DNA from: Roseobacter litoralis Och 149
Lineage (GTDB): Bacteria; Pseudomonadota; Alphaproteobacteria; Rhodobacterales; Rhodobacteraceae
NCBI RefSeq assembly: GCF_000154785.2
Contig: NC_015730.1
Span: 496,001-560,000, forward strand
DNA: 64,000 bases
Direction of reading: 5' to 3'
The notes under the pieces were generated by a model, which had not been told where the DNA came from, did no database searches, and saw only the letters and a program-made list of their open reading frames with translations. Position numbers and translations under genes: made by a program. Position 1 is the first letter of the stretch. Every line of letters starts with the position of its first letter. This document shows positions 26,913 through 35,282 of the stretch, piece after piece.

Positions 26913-28037
26913 GTGACCAAGACAACACATGTGGGCAGCCTGCCGCGCAGTCAGGAAGTGGTGGATTTCATCTTCGCCCGTGAACGCGGCGAAACCTATG
27001 ATGCCAGCGCTTTTGATGCTGCGATGACGCGCGCGGTCTCCGAAACCGTGGCAAAACAGGTCAAGGCGGGCGTGAACATCGTCAGTGATGGCGAAACGTC
27101 GAAGATTTCCTATGCGACTTACGTCAAGGACCGCTACACCGGGTTTTCCGGGGACAGTCCGCGCAATGCGCCCGCTGATCTCAAGCAGTTCCCGACCTTT
27201 CTAAAGCGGCTCGCGGATGATGGCGGCACGCCGAAATACGCCCGTCCCATGTGCACCGGTGAGGTGAAACCCAAAGGGCAGGGCGAGCTGCAAAAGGACA
27301 TCGCAAACCTAAAATCTGCCATGGCGCAGCAGGGGGTAACGCGCGGGTTCATGAATGCGGCCTCGCCCGGTGTGATTTCACTGTTCTTGCAGAATGCGCA
27401 TTATGCGACACGTGACGCTTATCTCGCGGCACTTGCCGATGCGATGCGCGATGAATACGAAACGATTGTTGCATCCGGTCTTGATCTGCAGCTGGATTGC
27501 CCGGACCTCGCGCTGTCGCGCCATATGCTGTTCAATGACCTGTCAGACGCGGAGTTCGTCAAGATCGCCGCAAGCCACGTCGAGGCGTTGAACCATGCGC
27601 TGGCGAATGTGCCGCAGGACAGGGTTCGCATCCACATCTGTTGGGGTAATTACGAGGGCCCGCATGTTTGCGACATCGGCATGGACAAGGTGTTTGATAC
27701 CTTGATATCCGCCAAGGCGAAATACCTGCTGTTTGAGACGTCAAACCCGCGTCATGCGCATGAATGGACAGTGTTTCGCGACCGCAAGTCAGACATACCG
27801 GACGACAAGGTGCTGGTGCCGGGGGTTGTCGATACCACAACCAATTTTGTCGAACATCCGGAGGTGGTCGCGCAGCGGATCGAGCGGTTTACGCCCATAG
27901 TGGGTGCCGATCGGGTGATTGCGGGGTCCGATTGCGGCTTTGGTACCTTTGCGGGGTTTGGGGCGGTGGACCCGGACATCGCTTTTGCGAAGCTGGCGGC
28001 CTTGTCAGAGGGGGCCGCGATTGCGGCAGCGCGCTGA
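26913..28037 (+). CDS. MetE-type zinc methyltransferase, single-domain (COG0620 family)
   Basis: 374 residues, half the length of true MetE, with only the C-terminal catalytic barrel (starts THVGSLPRSQEV). The zinc ligands are visible: His241 and Cys243 in IHICWGNYEGPH and Cys341 in GSDCGFGTF, with Glu275 in LLFETSNPRH. The family transfers methyl or opens epoxides by activating a thiol on zinc (methionine synthase II, epoxyalkane:CoM transferase). Absence of the MetE N-domain and its catabolic neighbours argue against methionine synthesis. GTG start behind GGGAGAG. Overlaps the RraA gene by one base. Confidence 0.9.
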   Translation: MTKTTHVGSLPRSQEVVDFIFARERGETYDASAFDAAMTRAVSETVAKQVKAGVNIVSDGETSKISYATYVKDRYTGFSGDSPRNAPADLKQFPTFLKRLADDGGTPKYARPMCTGEVKPKGQGELQKDIANLKSAMAQQGVTRGFMNAASPGVISLFLQNAHYATRDAYLAALADAMRDEYETIVASGLDLQLDCPDLALSRHMLFNDLSDAEFVKIAASHVEALNHALANVPQDRVRIHICWGNYEGPHVCDIGMDKVFDTLISAKAKYLLFETSNPRHAHEWTVFRDRKSDIPDDKVLVPGVVDTTTNFVEHPEVVAQRIERFTPIVGADRVIAGSDCGFGTFAGFGAVDPDIAFAKLAALSEGAAIAAAR

Positions 28038-28732
28038 TGGATGCGGCGCTGCTCAAGCTGCTGACAGAGGTGGACACCCCCACGGTCTGCAACGCCATCG
28101 AAGTGGCGCAGGGCAAGCGTGGTTTCAACGCGTTCACCCGGCAAACCATGATCGCCTCGCATCCAGATGCCCCGGCAATGGTCGGTTTTGCGCGCACGGC
28201 CCGCATCAAAGCGGTGGAACCGCCAAGCGAAGCGCCCGAGGTGATCAAAGCGCGGCGCATGGCCTATTACAAACATATGGCGACGGGGCCGCGGCCTGCG
28301 GTAGCTGTAGTGCAGGATCTGGATGTGCCAAATGCCATCGGGGCCTATTGGGGTGAGATCAACACGAATATCCACAAAAGCTTTGGTCTTGCGGGCACGC
28401 TGACCGACGGTGTGATGCGGGACCTTGGCGATATGCCAGAGGGATATCCGGTTGTCGCAGGCTCCATCGGGCCGAGCCATGGGTTCGTGCATGTGGTCGA
28501 TATCGCAGAGCCAGTGGAGATCTTTGGCCTGAGCGTTGCGGACGGCGATCTGGTGCATGCGGATCGTCATGGCGCGCTTGTCATCCCGCCGGATGTGATC
28601 CCTGATCTGGCAGGGGCGATTGCCACGCTCATGCGCTCCGAGCGGATCATATTCGACGCGGTGAAAGGCAGACGCTTGAGTTTTGAGGACTTCGAAGATG
28701 TCTGGGCCGCGTTCGAGGCCGCACGAACCTAA
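28037..28732 (+). CDS. RraA-like aldolase/decarboxylase family protein
   Basis: 231 residues from ATG 28037 (TGATG overlap). The family signature is GLAGTLTDGVMRDL, with Arg128-Asp129 binding the substrate carboxylate and divalent metal, and the trimeric RraA fold is implied by HADRHGALVIPPDVIPDL. Characterised members are 4-hydroxy-4-methyl-2-oxoglutarate aldolases and oxaloacetate decarboxylases; others are RNase E inhibitors. In this operon a retro-aldol cleavage that yields pyruvate or a related keto acid is most likely. It ends seven bases before the facing dehydratase gene. Confidence 0.92.
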   Translation: MDAALLKLLTEVDTPTVCNAIEVAQGKRGFNAFTRQTMIASHPDAPAMVGFARTARIKAVEPPSEAPEVIKARRMAYYKHMATGPRPAVAVVQDLDVPNAIGAYWGEINTNIHKSFGLAGTLTDGVMRDLGDMPEGYPVVAGSIGPSHGFVHVVDIAEPVEIFGLSVADGDLVHADRHGALVIPPDVIPDLAGAIATLMRSERIIFDAVKGRRLSFEDFEDVWAAFEAART

Positions 28733-28739
28733 TCTGGTC

Positions 28740-29981
28740 CTAATCCATTTTGCCATCCGGCGTGGGCGCGCCCCCCTGAAAATTATTGCCATTCACGTAA
28801 TCACAAGGCGCTTCACGCATCTCAAGGTGCAGAGCGTCCTGATTATATGGATGCGTGCGGGCCAATTCTTCGTTAACGTCGATGCCCAGACCGGGCGTCT
28901 CCGGCGGCGTGACAAAGCCGCCTTCGACCCGGATTGCGCCTTTGATCAGCGCGTCATGGAAGGGCGTTTCGATACACTCCGCCATCAGCACATTGGGAAT
29001 GGACGCCGCCAGATGGATGTTGGCGGCCCATTCAACCGGCCCTGCATAAAGATGCGGTGCCATTTGTGCATTATAGACCTCCGCCATGGCGGCGACCTTT
29101 TTCATCTCCCAGATGCCGCCCGCACGCCCCAATGCGGGTTGCAGGATCGTCGCCGCACCCGCGCGCAGCACAGGGGCGAACTCGGCCTTGGTCGTCAGCC
29201 TTTCGCCGGTCGCCACGGGAATTCGGACAGCGCGCGCAACTTTCGCCATCTCCTCAACAGCGTCAGGCGGTATCGGCTCTTCAAACCACAGCGGGCTATA
29301 GGGTTCCAGCGCCTGACCCAGACGGATCGCCCCGGCGGTGCTGAACTGACCATGGGTGCCAAAAAGCAGGTCCGCCCGGTCGCCCACAGCGTCACGAATG
29401 GCTTTGCAAAAGGCCACGGACAGCGCGATATCGCGCATCGAAGGCATGTGCCCGCCGCGCATCGTGTAGGGGCCTGCAGGGTCGAATTTGAGCGCGGTGT
29501 AACCTTTCTCAACCATCGCAACGGCGGTTTCAGCGGCCATTTCCGGAGAGCTCCAGAAAGCTGACGGATCATGATGCGCCAGCGGATAAAGATAGGTGTA
29601 GGCGCGGATGCGATCGTTCATGCGACCGCCCAGAAGGGCATAAACAGGGCGTTCACGCGCCTTGCCCAGAATGTCCCAACAGGCGATTTCCAACCCGGAA
29701 AATGCGCCGATGACCGTCAGATCGGGACGCTGCGTGAAACCGGAAGAATAGGCGCGGCGGAACATGAGTTCTATGTTTTCGGGGTTCTCGCCTGCCATGT
29801 GGCGGGCAAAGACATCCTCGATCACGGCGCGCATCGCGACGGGTCCGACGCTTGAGGCATAGCATTCGCCCCAGCCGGTGATGCCGTTGTCCGTGGTCAC
29901 CTTCACCAAAATCCAGTATCGCCCGCCCCAGCCGGGCGCCGGTGGGGCTGTAACGATAACGTCGAGGTCTTTCAGCTTCAT
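28740..29981 (-). CDS. Mandelate racemase/muconate lactonizing enzyme family protein (sugar-acid dehydratase-like)
   Basis: 413 residues, enolase superfamily. Barrel motifs: ALKFDPAG (Lys165, Asp167), LLFGTHGQF (His210), WFEEP (Glu234), ATGER (Glu260) and MAPHLYAGP (His310). Two of the three usual metal ligands (Glu234, Glu260) are present. The position of the first, Asp195 in mandelate racemase, seems to be Gly208, as judged by aligning with the DFHGR motif of galactonate dehydratase. Dehydration of a sugar acid is the likely reaction. It follows the alcohol dehydrogenase gene by 24 bases on the same strand. Confidence 0.9.
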   Translation of the reverse strand: MKLKDLDVIVTAPPAPGWGGRYWILVKVTTDNGITGWGECYASSVGPVAMRAVIEDVFARHMAGENPENIELMFRRAYSSGFTQRPDLTVIGAFSGLEIACWDILGKARERPVYALLGGRMNDRIRAYTYLYPLAHHDPSAFWSSPEMAAETAVAMVEKGYTALKFDPAGPYTMRGGHMPSMRDIALSVAFCKAIRDAVGDRADLLFGTHGQFSTAGAIRLGQALEPYSPLWFEEPIPPDAVEEMAKVARAVRIPVATGERLTTKAEFAPVLRAGAATILQPALGRAGGIWEMKKVAAMAEVYNAQMAPHLYAGPVEWAANIHLAASIPNVLMAECIETPFHDALIKGAIRVEGGFVTPPETPGLGIDVNEELARTHPYNQDALHLEMREAPCDYVNGNNFQGGAPTPDGKMD

Positions 29982-30005
29982 TTCTGTTCCCTCTTGGCTG
30001 ACCCG

Positions 30006-31097
30006 CTAGGTGTCGAACACGATCACATTGCGTCGCGCGGCACCCGCCTTGGTATCTGCAATCGCCTCGTTGATCTGATCCAAAGACCAGCGTCCCGAGA
30101 TCAGCTCATCCAGTTTCAAACGCCCCTGCAGATAAAGGTCGACCATCCAGGGGATATCCCGTTGGATCACCACATCACCCATTTTTGAACCGATCATCCC
30201 CTGACCCACTGCGGCCAAGACAACCGGTTCATAGCTGGATTTGGCGCCGGAATGCGGCATACCGACCATCACAACTTTACCCCCGGATGCAAGATAACGG
30301 GGGGCTTGATCGTAGGCGGGGATCGCACCGACAGTGACGATGACGGCGTCCGCACCGCGCCCGCCCAAGGCCTCAAATGCCGCGCGCCACGGTTTGTCTG
30401 TTGTGCCCAGAACGCCGTGTGTCGCGCCGAAATCCTTGGCTGTTTCCAGCTTGTCTTCGCTCATGTCGACAGCCACGATGCGGCGCGCCCCGGCGATCCG
30501 CGCCCCTTGTATCGCGTTCAATCCGACACCTCCGGCACCAATGACAACGACGTCCTGCCCGGCGCGCAGGCCCGCAGCGTTCACCACGGCCCCCACACCT
30601 GTAATGACGCCGCACGCGATCAGGCTGGCCGCGTCCTTGGGCACAGTAGGGTCAATTCGCACGACCTGATTTTGATCAACAACGACTTTTTCAGCAAAAC
30701 CTCCGGTGGCCATCGCCTGATGCAGCCTGCCCCCGTCAGCGGTTGTGATCGGCCCCGCATCCCCGTCATAGGGTGTGTCGCAGAGCGTCGGTTTGCCGCC
30801 TGCACAGCTACAGCAGGTGCCACAGGCACGGATCAAAGTCACGACAACGCTGTCGCCGAGGTTCAAGCCTGTAATGCCAGAGCCCAGGGCACTGACGCGC
30901 CCGGCTGCTTCATGTCCATAGACGGCTGGTAGCGATCCCCCCCACGCGCCTTGTGCAAATGAAATATCGGAGTGACAAATCGCGACGGCGTCAAGGGTGA
31001 CTTCGATTTCGCCCCGTTCAGGCGCGCGCAGCAAGATGTCCTCAATCACCAAAGGCGCTGAGAATTCGTGGCACACGGCAGCTTTTACTTTTTGCAT
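30006..31097 (-). CDS. Zinc-dependent alcohol dehydrogenase (MDR family)
   Basis: 363 residues. Catalytic zinc ligands are Cys41 (AICHSD) and His62-Glu63 (YGHEAAG); the structural zinc is held by Cys92, Cys95, Cys98 and Cys106. The Rossmann motif VIGAGGVGLNAIQGARIAGA, followed by VAVDMSEDKL with Asp after strand two, favours NAD. It resembles class III-like enzymes in bacterial catabolic operons. It is upstream of the dehydratase gene and probably forms a two-gene unit with it. A GTGTGCAA half-site like the 15213 palindrome lies 63 bases upstream of its start. Confidence 0.94.
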   Translation of the reverse strand: MQKVKAAVCHEFSAPLVIEDILLRAPERGEIEVTLDAVAICHSDISFAQGAWGGSLPAVYGHEAAGRVSALGSGITGLNLGDSVVVTLIRACGTCCSCAGGKPTLCDTPYDGDAGPITTADGGRLHQAMATGGFAEKVVVDQNQVVRIDPTVPKDAASLIACGVITGVGAVVNAAGLRAGQDVVVIGAGGVGLNAIQGARIAGARRIVAVDMSEDKLETAKDFGATHGVLGTTDKPWRAAFEALGGRGADAVIVTVGAIPAYDQAPRYLASGGKVVMVGMPHSGAKSSYEPVVLAAVGQGMIGSKMGDVVIQRDIPWMVDLYLQGRLKLDELISGRWSLDQINEAIADTKAGAARRNVIVFDT

Positions 31098-31198
31098 GAT
31101 CTGGTGATGTCCCCGGCGCTTTTCATGACTGTCTGGCCAGCGTTACTAAATGGCGGGTCGTGTGCAAGCCCGAACACGACGAAATCCAACAGTTGTCG

Positions 31199-32404
31199 TC
31201 ATGAAAACGACGCGCTTCGTCCGCGCATCACAAAAATGGCCAGACCGATTGCGATCAGTCCAGCCGATAGAATGAAGGGTGCGCCGGGTGCGTATATTGG
31301 TGCATCCGGACCGGTGAAGGCTGCAAAAGTGCCGGTCATGACCAGTGGTGACAGGATCATTGCCAGCGCGCTGAGCGAAGTAAGTGCACCTTGTAATTCG
31401 CCTTGCGCGTCGGGTCCGACAGATTTGGACATGATACCTTGCAGGGCGGGTGTGATCACCGCGGCGAGGGCGGCAAGCGGCGTCAGGATGAGGGCGACGG
31501 TGCCGCTGGTGACAAAGGCGAGGGCCAAAAACGCACAGATATCAAAGATATGGCCGTACACGACCGTGCCACGCGCGCCCAGCAGACGCATGACGGGCCG
31601 GATCAGACCGCCCTGCACGATGGCCATCATGATGCCGAACAGCGCAAGGCTCAGCCCGATGGTCGCAGGTTCCCAGCCAAAACGCTCCTTCCCGAAAAAA
31701 GACCAAATCGCGGGGTAAACGGCGAATGCCACCTGATAGAGAAAAAACACGATCAGGAAAGGCCCCAGCGCGTGCAGCTTGCTGAGGTGGCGAAAACTGC
31801 CGAAAGGGTTGGCGCGTCGCCACTCGAAAGGGCGCCGTTTGCTGGTGGGCAGTGTCTCCTTGAGCACGAAATAGCCGAATATTGCATTCAGCCCGGCGCA
31901 GGCGGCGGCGGCATAAAACGGGGCGCGGGTCCCGAATTCCGCCAGCAGGCCGCCAATCAACGGGCCAAGCACAAAGCCGACGCCAAAGGCGGCACCGATC
32001 AGGCCGAAATTTGCGGCCCGGTCTTCGGGGGCAGAAATGTCCGCCATATAGGCGTTCGCCGTTGCCTGCGTTGCAGCCGTCACCCCGCCGATCATGCGCC
32101 CGATCAGCAACAGCCAGATGCTGCCGGCCAGCGCCATGACAAGGTAATCCAGCATCATCACAACCAGTGACACCAGCAGTACAGGCCTGCGTCCAAAGCG
32201 ATCAGACAGCCCGCCGATCACAGGCCCAAAGAAGAACTGCATGACCGCAAATGCAGTGGCCAATATCCCGCCCCAGAGGGCTGCCGTGCCAAGATCACCC
32301 GCGCCAACCTCTTGGAACAGATCGGGCATAACGGGGATGATCAGCCCGATGCCCATCGCATCAATCATCATTGTGATGAGAATGAAAACGACGGCGGGTT
32401 TCAC
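31199..32404 (-). CDS. MFS transporter, TetA-like
   Basis: 401 residues with twelve hydrophobic segments. Motif A between helices 2 and 3 is [14 protein letters not shown], and the second half begins after about residue 200. The N-terminus [20 protein letters not shown] is typical of the Tet/TCR drug:proton antiporter branch, including the Asp in helix 1 used for proton coupling. In this operon it may export an inhibitory intermediate rather than tetracycline. It overlaps the PcaB-like gene by four bases and is the last gene of the run. Confidence 0.93.
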   Translation of the reverse strand: MKPAVVFILITMMIDAMGIGLIIPVMPDLFQEVGAGDLGTAALWGGILATAFAVMQFFFGPVIGGLSDRFGRRPVLLVSLVVMMLDYLVMALAGSIWLLLIGRMIGGVTAATQATANAYMADISAPEDRAANFGLIGAAFGVGFVLGPLIGGLLAEFGTRAPFYAAAACAGLNAIFGYFVLKETLPTSKRRPFEWRRANPFGSFRHLSKLHALGPFLIVFFLYQVAFAVYPAIWSFFGKERFGWEPATIGLSLALFGIMMAIVQGGLIRPVMRLLGARGTVVYGHIFDICAFLALAFVTSGTVALILTPLAALAAVITPALQGIMSKSVGPDAQGELQGALTSLSALAMILSPLVMTGTFAAFTGPDAPIYAPGAPFILSAGLIAIGLAIFVMRGRSASFS

Positions 32405-33732
32405 TTACCAATGCCTCTGACGCGCGTGACGAAAGCCCGCGCCTCAGTAGCGGCCTGACCAAGCTGAAGCTGACTTTGAAAGAGGCTTGGCGGCAAGTCC
32501 GGGTAAGCCGCAAGTGCCAAGGCGGGCAGGGACGTGCCCTCGGCCACTGCTTGGGCACAAAGCGCTTTGGTGGCCGCCTGCGCCGCAGGTCGAGGCATGT
32601 CTTTGCTTAAGGCAAAACTCAGCGCTTCGGCGTGGATCAGCCCGTTGCCGGTTTCCAAACCCGCCTGCATCTGCGCTACGTTTGGCTGCATTTCGCCCGC
32701 CAGCCTTGTGGCGATCTGCAAGGCTGATGCGGTCGTCAGGACGATCTGTGGCAACAGCATCCACTCGGTAAACCATGCGGTGCCGTCGCGTTGGTGTTGA
32801 TGCTGCGCGGCGGAGGTCATGCCCGCGCGCAAGGCCGATGACTGGTTGGCAAGGGCCACAAGCGATGTGGCGTCAATCGGGTTTTGCTTTTGCGGCATGG
32901 TGGAGGACGTACCGGGGTTGTCAAAACGAACCTCGTCAATCCCACTGGCGGCCAGCCCGTTCAGACAGTTTCCCATACTGCCTAGTATGGCAGATACGTG
33001 CCCCAGCCAGTCGCTGATCCGCAACAGGGGCGTGCGATCAGTATGCCACGATCTTTCAGGATCCTGCAGCCCCAGCCCCTCTGCCAGCGCACGGCGTAGT
33101 TCAGGGGCCTGCGTGCCCAGTGCGGCGGATGTGCCAGCCGCGCCAGAGAGCGATACGAAAAGGCTCGATTGGCGCAGCCGGGGCAAGGCGCTGAGCGCGT
33201 CGGCCAGTGGCATGCCCCATTGCGAGACGACAGCCCCCCAGGTTGTGGGGGTGGCGATCTGCCCATATGTCCGGGCGGCCATGGGTGTCATGCCATGTTT
33301 TTCTGCGGCGTCCGCCAGCCGGGACAACAACGCCTGCAGGTCACTTTCCGCAAGCGCCAAGGCCTGACGCAAGCGCAACATCAGTGCTGTGTCGATGATG
33401 TCTTGCGATGTGGCACCCCAATGGACGAATTGCGCATGTTCGGGTGCGTTCATCTCAGCGCGAAAAGCATCCACCAGACCGGGGACGCACACGCCGTTCT
33501 GCCCTGTGGATGTGGCCAGCGCGCCGGGGTCAATCTGAATTTCAAGCGAGGCGCGATGAATGGCGGCCGCGCTTGTTTCGGGGATGATGCCTAATGTGCC
33601 CTGTGCTTTGGCCAATGCGCCTTCAACCAGCAGCATCGCGCGGATCGCGGCGGTGTCTGAAAACAGGCGGCCCGTCTCACCGACGGGAAAGAGTTTACTG
33701 TAAAGGGGGCTGTCAAAAACGCTTGCGGCCAT
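32401..33732 (-). CDS. pcaB: 3-carboxy-cis,cis-muconate cycloisomerase-like protein
   Basis: 443 residues, fumarase/aspartase superfamily. The signature loop GTSSTMPQKQNPID contains the catalytic serine region, and HWGATSQDIIDTALMLRLR is the second conserved region. The N-terminus DSPLYSKLFPVGETGRLFSD matches PcaB. PcaB cyclises 3-carboxymuconate to 4-carboxymuconolactone in the protocatechuate pathway. pcaG, pcaH, pcaC and pcaQ are absent nearby, so either the pathway is split or this relative acts on another diacid. Starts ATG 33732, three bases after the hydrolase stop. Confidence 0.88.
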   Translation of the reverse strand: MAASVFDSPLYSKLFPVGETGRLFSDTAAIRAMLLVEGALAKAQGTLGIIPETSAAAIHRASLEIQIDPGALATSTGQNGVCVPGLVDAFRAEMNAPEHAQFVHWGATSQDIIDTALMLRLRQALALAESDLQALLSRLADAAEKHGMTPMAARTYGQIATPTTWGAVVSQWGMPLADALSALPRLRQSSLFVSLSGAAGTSAALGTQAPELRRALAEGLGLQDPERSWHTDRTPLLRISDWLGHVSAILGSMGNCLNGLAASGIDEVRFDNPGTSSTMPQKQNPIDATSLVALANQSSALRAGMTSAAQHQHQRDGTAWFTEWMLLPQIVLTTASALQIATRLAGEMQPNVAQMQAGLETGNGLIHAEALSFALSKDMPRPAAQAATKALCAQAVAEGTSLPALALAAYPDLPPSLFQSQLQLGQAATEARAFVTRVRGIGK

Positions 33733-33735
33733 CGG

Positions 33736-34446
33736 TTATCCTCGGATCGCCTGATCAATATGGGTGGCGAGAGTTTCAGGGTCTGAAAAAAATGGAGAAT
33801 GTCCGCAGTTCATTTGGCGCACAGAGATAGCGGGCCAGTCTTGGGTCATGGTCACCTGAAACTCGGGTGGAATGGTGCGGTCATCCATACAGCGAATGTA
33901 GCAGCGGGGCCGTTTTTCAACGGCGGACATGTCAGCCAAAGACACATTCGTCGGTGCAACCGCCTGAGGACAGAGGCGGGACAGGGCAAATTCGACGTCA
34001 CCCTGCGTGCAGTCGTGATAAAAGATGTCGGGGGCCATCTCAGGGTCGATTGTAAAGCTCAACCCATCTGGTGCCATGCGAACAGCGGGCAGGAGAGGCT
34101 GGCGGGGCGCTTTTTTGCGCATCTGGGCAAGGGTCATGCCGTTTTGCGGGACATAGGCACATAGATAGATCAGTTGCGCGATCTGTTCCGGAATGCGCTC
34201 TGCCGCCGCTGCGATTGCATAGCCCCCCATCGAGTGGCCAACAAGCGTCGTGTGATCCTTGCAGTTCTCGGCAATGGCACGGGCATAATGATCAAGGGTG
34301 ACCGCTTCCACAGCTGTTTTATCATCGCCGTGGCTTGGCAGGTCGATGGCGCGTGCAGTGTGACCCTTGGCGCTGAGGTGGGGGATCAATTTGTCCCAGC
34401 ACCACGCCCCGTGACAAGACCCGTGGATCAGCAAGATATCAGCCAT
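33736..34446 (-). CDS. Alpha/beta hydrolase, methylesterase-like
   Basis: 236 residues. The oxyanion segment LIHGSCHGAWCWDKLIPHL and nucleophile elbow LVGHSMGGYAI (Ser) match the plant methylesterase/hydroxynitrile lyase branch and the bacterial relatives annotated as salicylate esterase-like. A late Asp (MDDRTIP) and His (CGHSPFFSDPE) complete the triad. It likely hydrolyses a small ester or lactone. It overlaps the PcaD-like gene by eight bases, so the two are co-translated. Confidence 0.9.
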   Translation of the reverse strand: MADILLIHGSCHGAWCWDKLIPHLSAKGHTARAIDLPSHGDDKTAVEAVTLDHYARAIAENCKDHTTLVGHSMGGYAIAAAAERIPEQIAQLIYLCAYVPQNGMTLAQMRKKAPRQPLLPAVRMAPDGLSFTIDPEMAPDIFYHDCTQGDVEFALSRLCPQAVAPTNVSLADMSAVEKRPRCYIRCMDDRTIPPEFQVTMTQDWPAISVRQMNCGHSPFFSDPETLATHIDQAIRG

Positions 34447-35242
34447 CCGGCCCCGCAGTATGACCGACCTGCTGCAAAAAGCCCGTCAGGACGCGCGCGA
34501 ATTCCTCGGGTTGTTCAACGCAAGGCAGGTGTCCGGCCTTCCTGATCAGGTGAAACTGACTGCCCGGGATCAGGTCTGTCGTCTCGCGCACGAGGTCAGG
34601 GGGCGTTGAGCCATCCTCGGACCCGGCGATGCCCAGCGTCGGCAGACGCAGCCCGCTGGTGGGCGTGAAAAAATCGGTGCCTGAAATGGCGGCTGAACAT
34701 CCGATATACCCGTTGGCTTCCTGCCGTGTCAGCATGTTGCGCCAAAGCGCAAGTTCGGGCTGGGCGCGAAAGGGGGCTGAAAACCACCGCTCCATCACGG
34801 CATCCGCAAGTTTTTCGATGCCCCCGCTTTCAACATCTGCGATCCGTGCATCCCACAACTCTGGCGTGCCGATTTTCGCAGCAGTGTTTGACAGGACCAT
34901 GGCACGCATCAGGTCGAGCCGTTTGACCGCAAGGCCCTGCGCGATCATCCCGCCAATCGACAGCCCTACGAAGACGCAGTTCGTAACTTGCAAATGATCC
35001 AGCAGATTTTCCGCGTCTTTGACAAGCGCACCCATCGCATACCGACCCGGCGGGCAACTCGTCAGCCCATGGCCCCGTTTGTCGTAGCGGATGATGCGCA
35101 AGCCGCTTGGTAAAAGCGGCAGAATGGGATCCCAAAGCCGCATATCTGTGCCCAGCGAATTGGCAAAAACAACCGGTGGCCCATCGTCGGGCCCATCCAC
35201 TCGGTAATGCACTGAGATATCACCAAGCCGCGCCATCTTCAT
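34439..35242 (-). CDS. pcaD: 3-oxoadipate enol-lactonase-like alpha/beta hydrolase
   Basis: 267 residues from ATG 35242; an upstream in-frame ATG at 35338 would overlap the previous gene by 56 bases. PcaD motifs are DGPPVVFANSLGTDMRLWDP, RYDKRGHGLTSCP and the nucleophile elbow FVGLSIGGMIAQGLA, then GSEDGSTPP (Asp) and AGHLPCVEQPEEFA (His). The pair of Leu-Ser-Ile-Gly-Gly and Asn-Ser-Leu-Gly is characteristic of enol-lactonases. It opens 3-oxoadipate enol-lactone in the beta-ketoadipate pathway; no partner lactone decarboxylase is encoded nearby. Confidence 0.87.
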   Translation of the reverse strand: MKMARLGDISVHYRVDGPDDGPPVVFANSLGTDMRLWDPILPLLPSGLRIIRYDKRGHGLTSCPPGRYAMGALVKDAENLLDHLQVTNCVFVGLSIGGMIAQGLAVKRLDLMRAMVLSNTAAKIGTPELWDARIADVESGGIEKLADAVMERWFSAPFRAQPELALWRNMLTRQEANGYIGCSAAISGTDFFTPTSGLRLPTLGIAGSEDGSTPPDLVRETTDLIPGSQFHLIRKAGHLPCVEQPEEFARVLTGFLQQVGHTAGPDG

Positions 35243-35282
35243 ACGCAGCACCCCGTCAGGCGGGTCGAAATGCGCAGGTCGG

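Noticed and set aside
26025..26930. 301-codon open frame on the minus strand
   Set aside because: Antisense to the bicupin gene; no recognisable motif.
26913..28037. Ordinary methionine synthase MetE
   Set aside because: Only half the MetE length, with no N-terminal domain, and placed in a catabolic operon.
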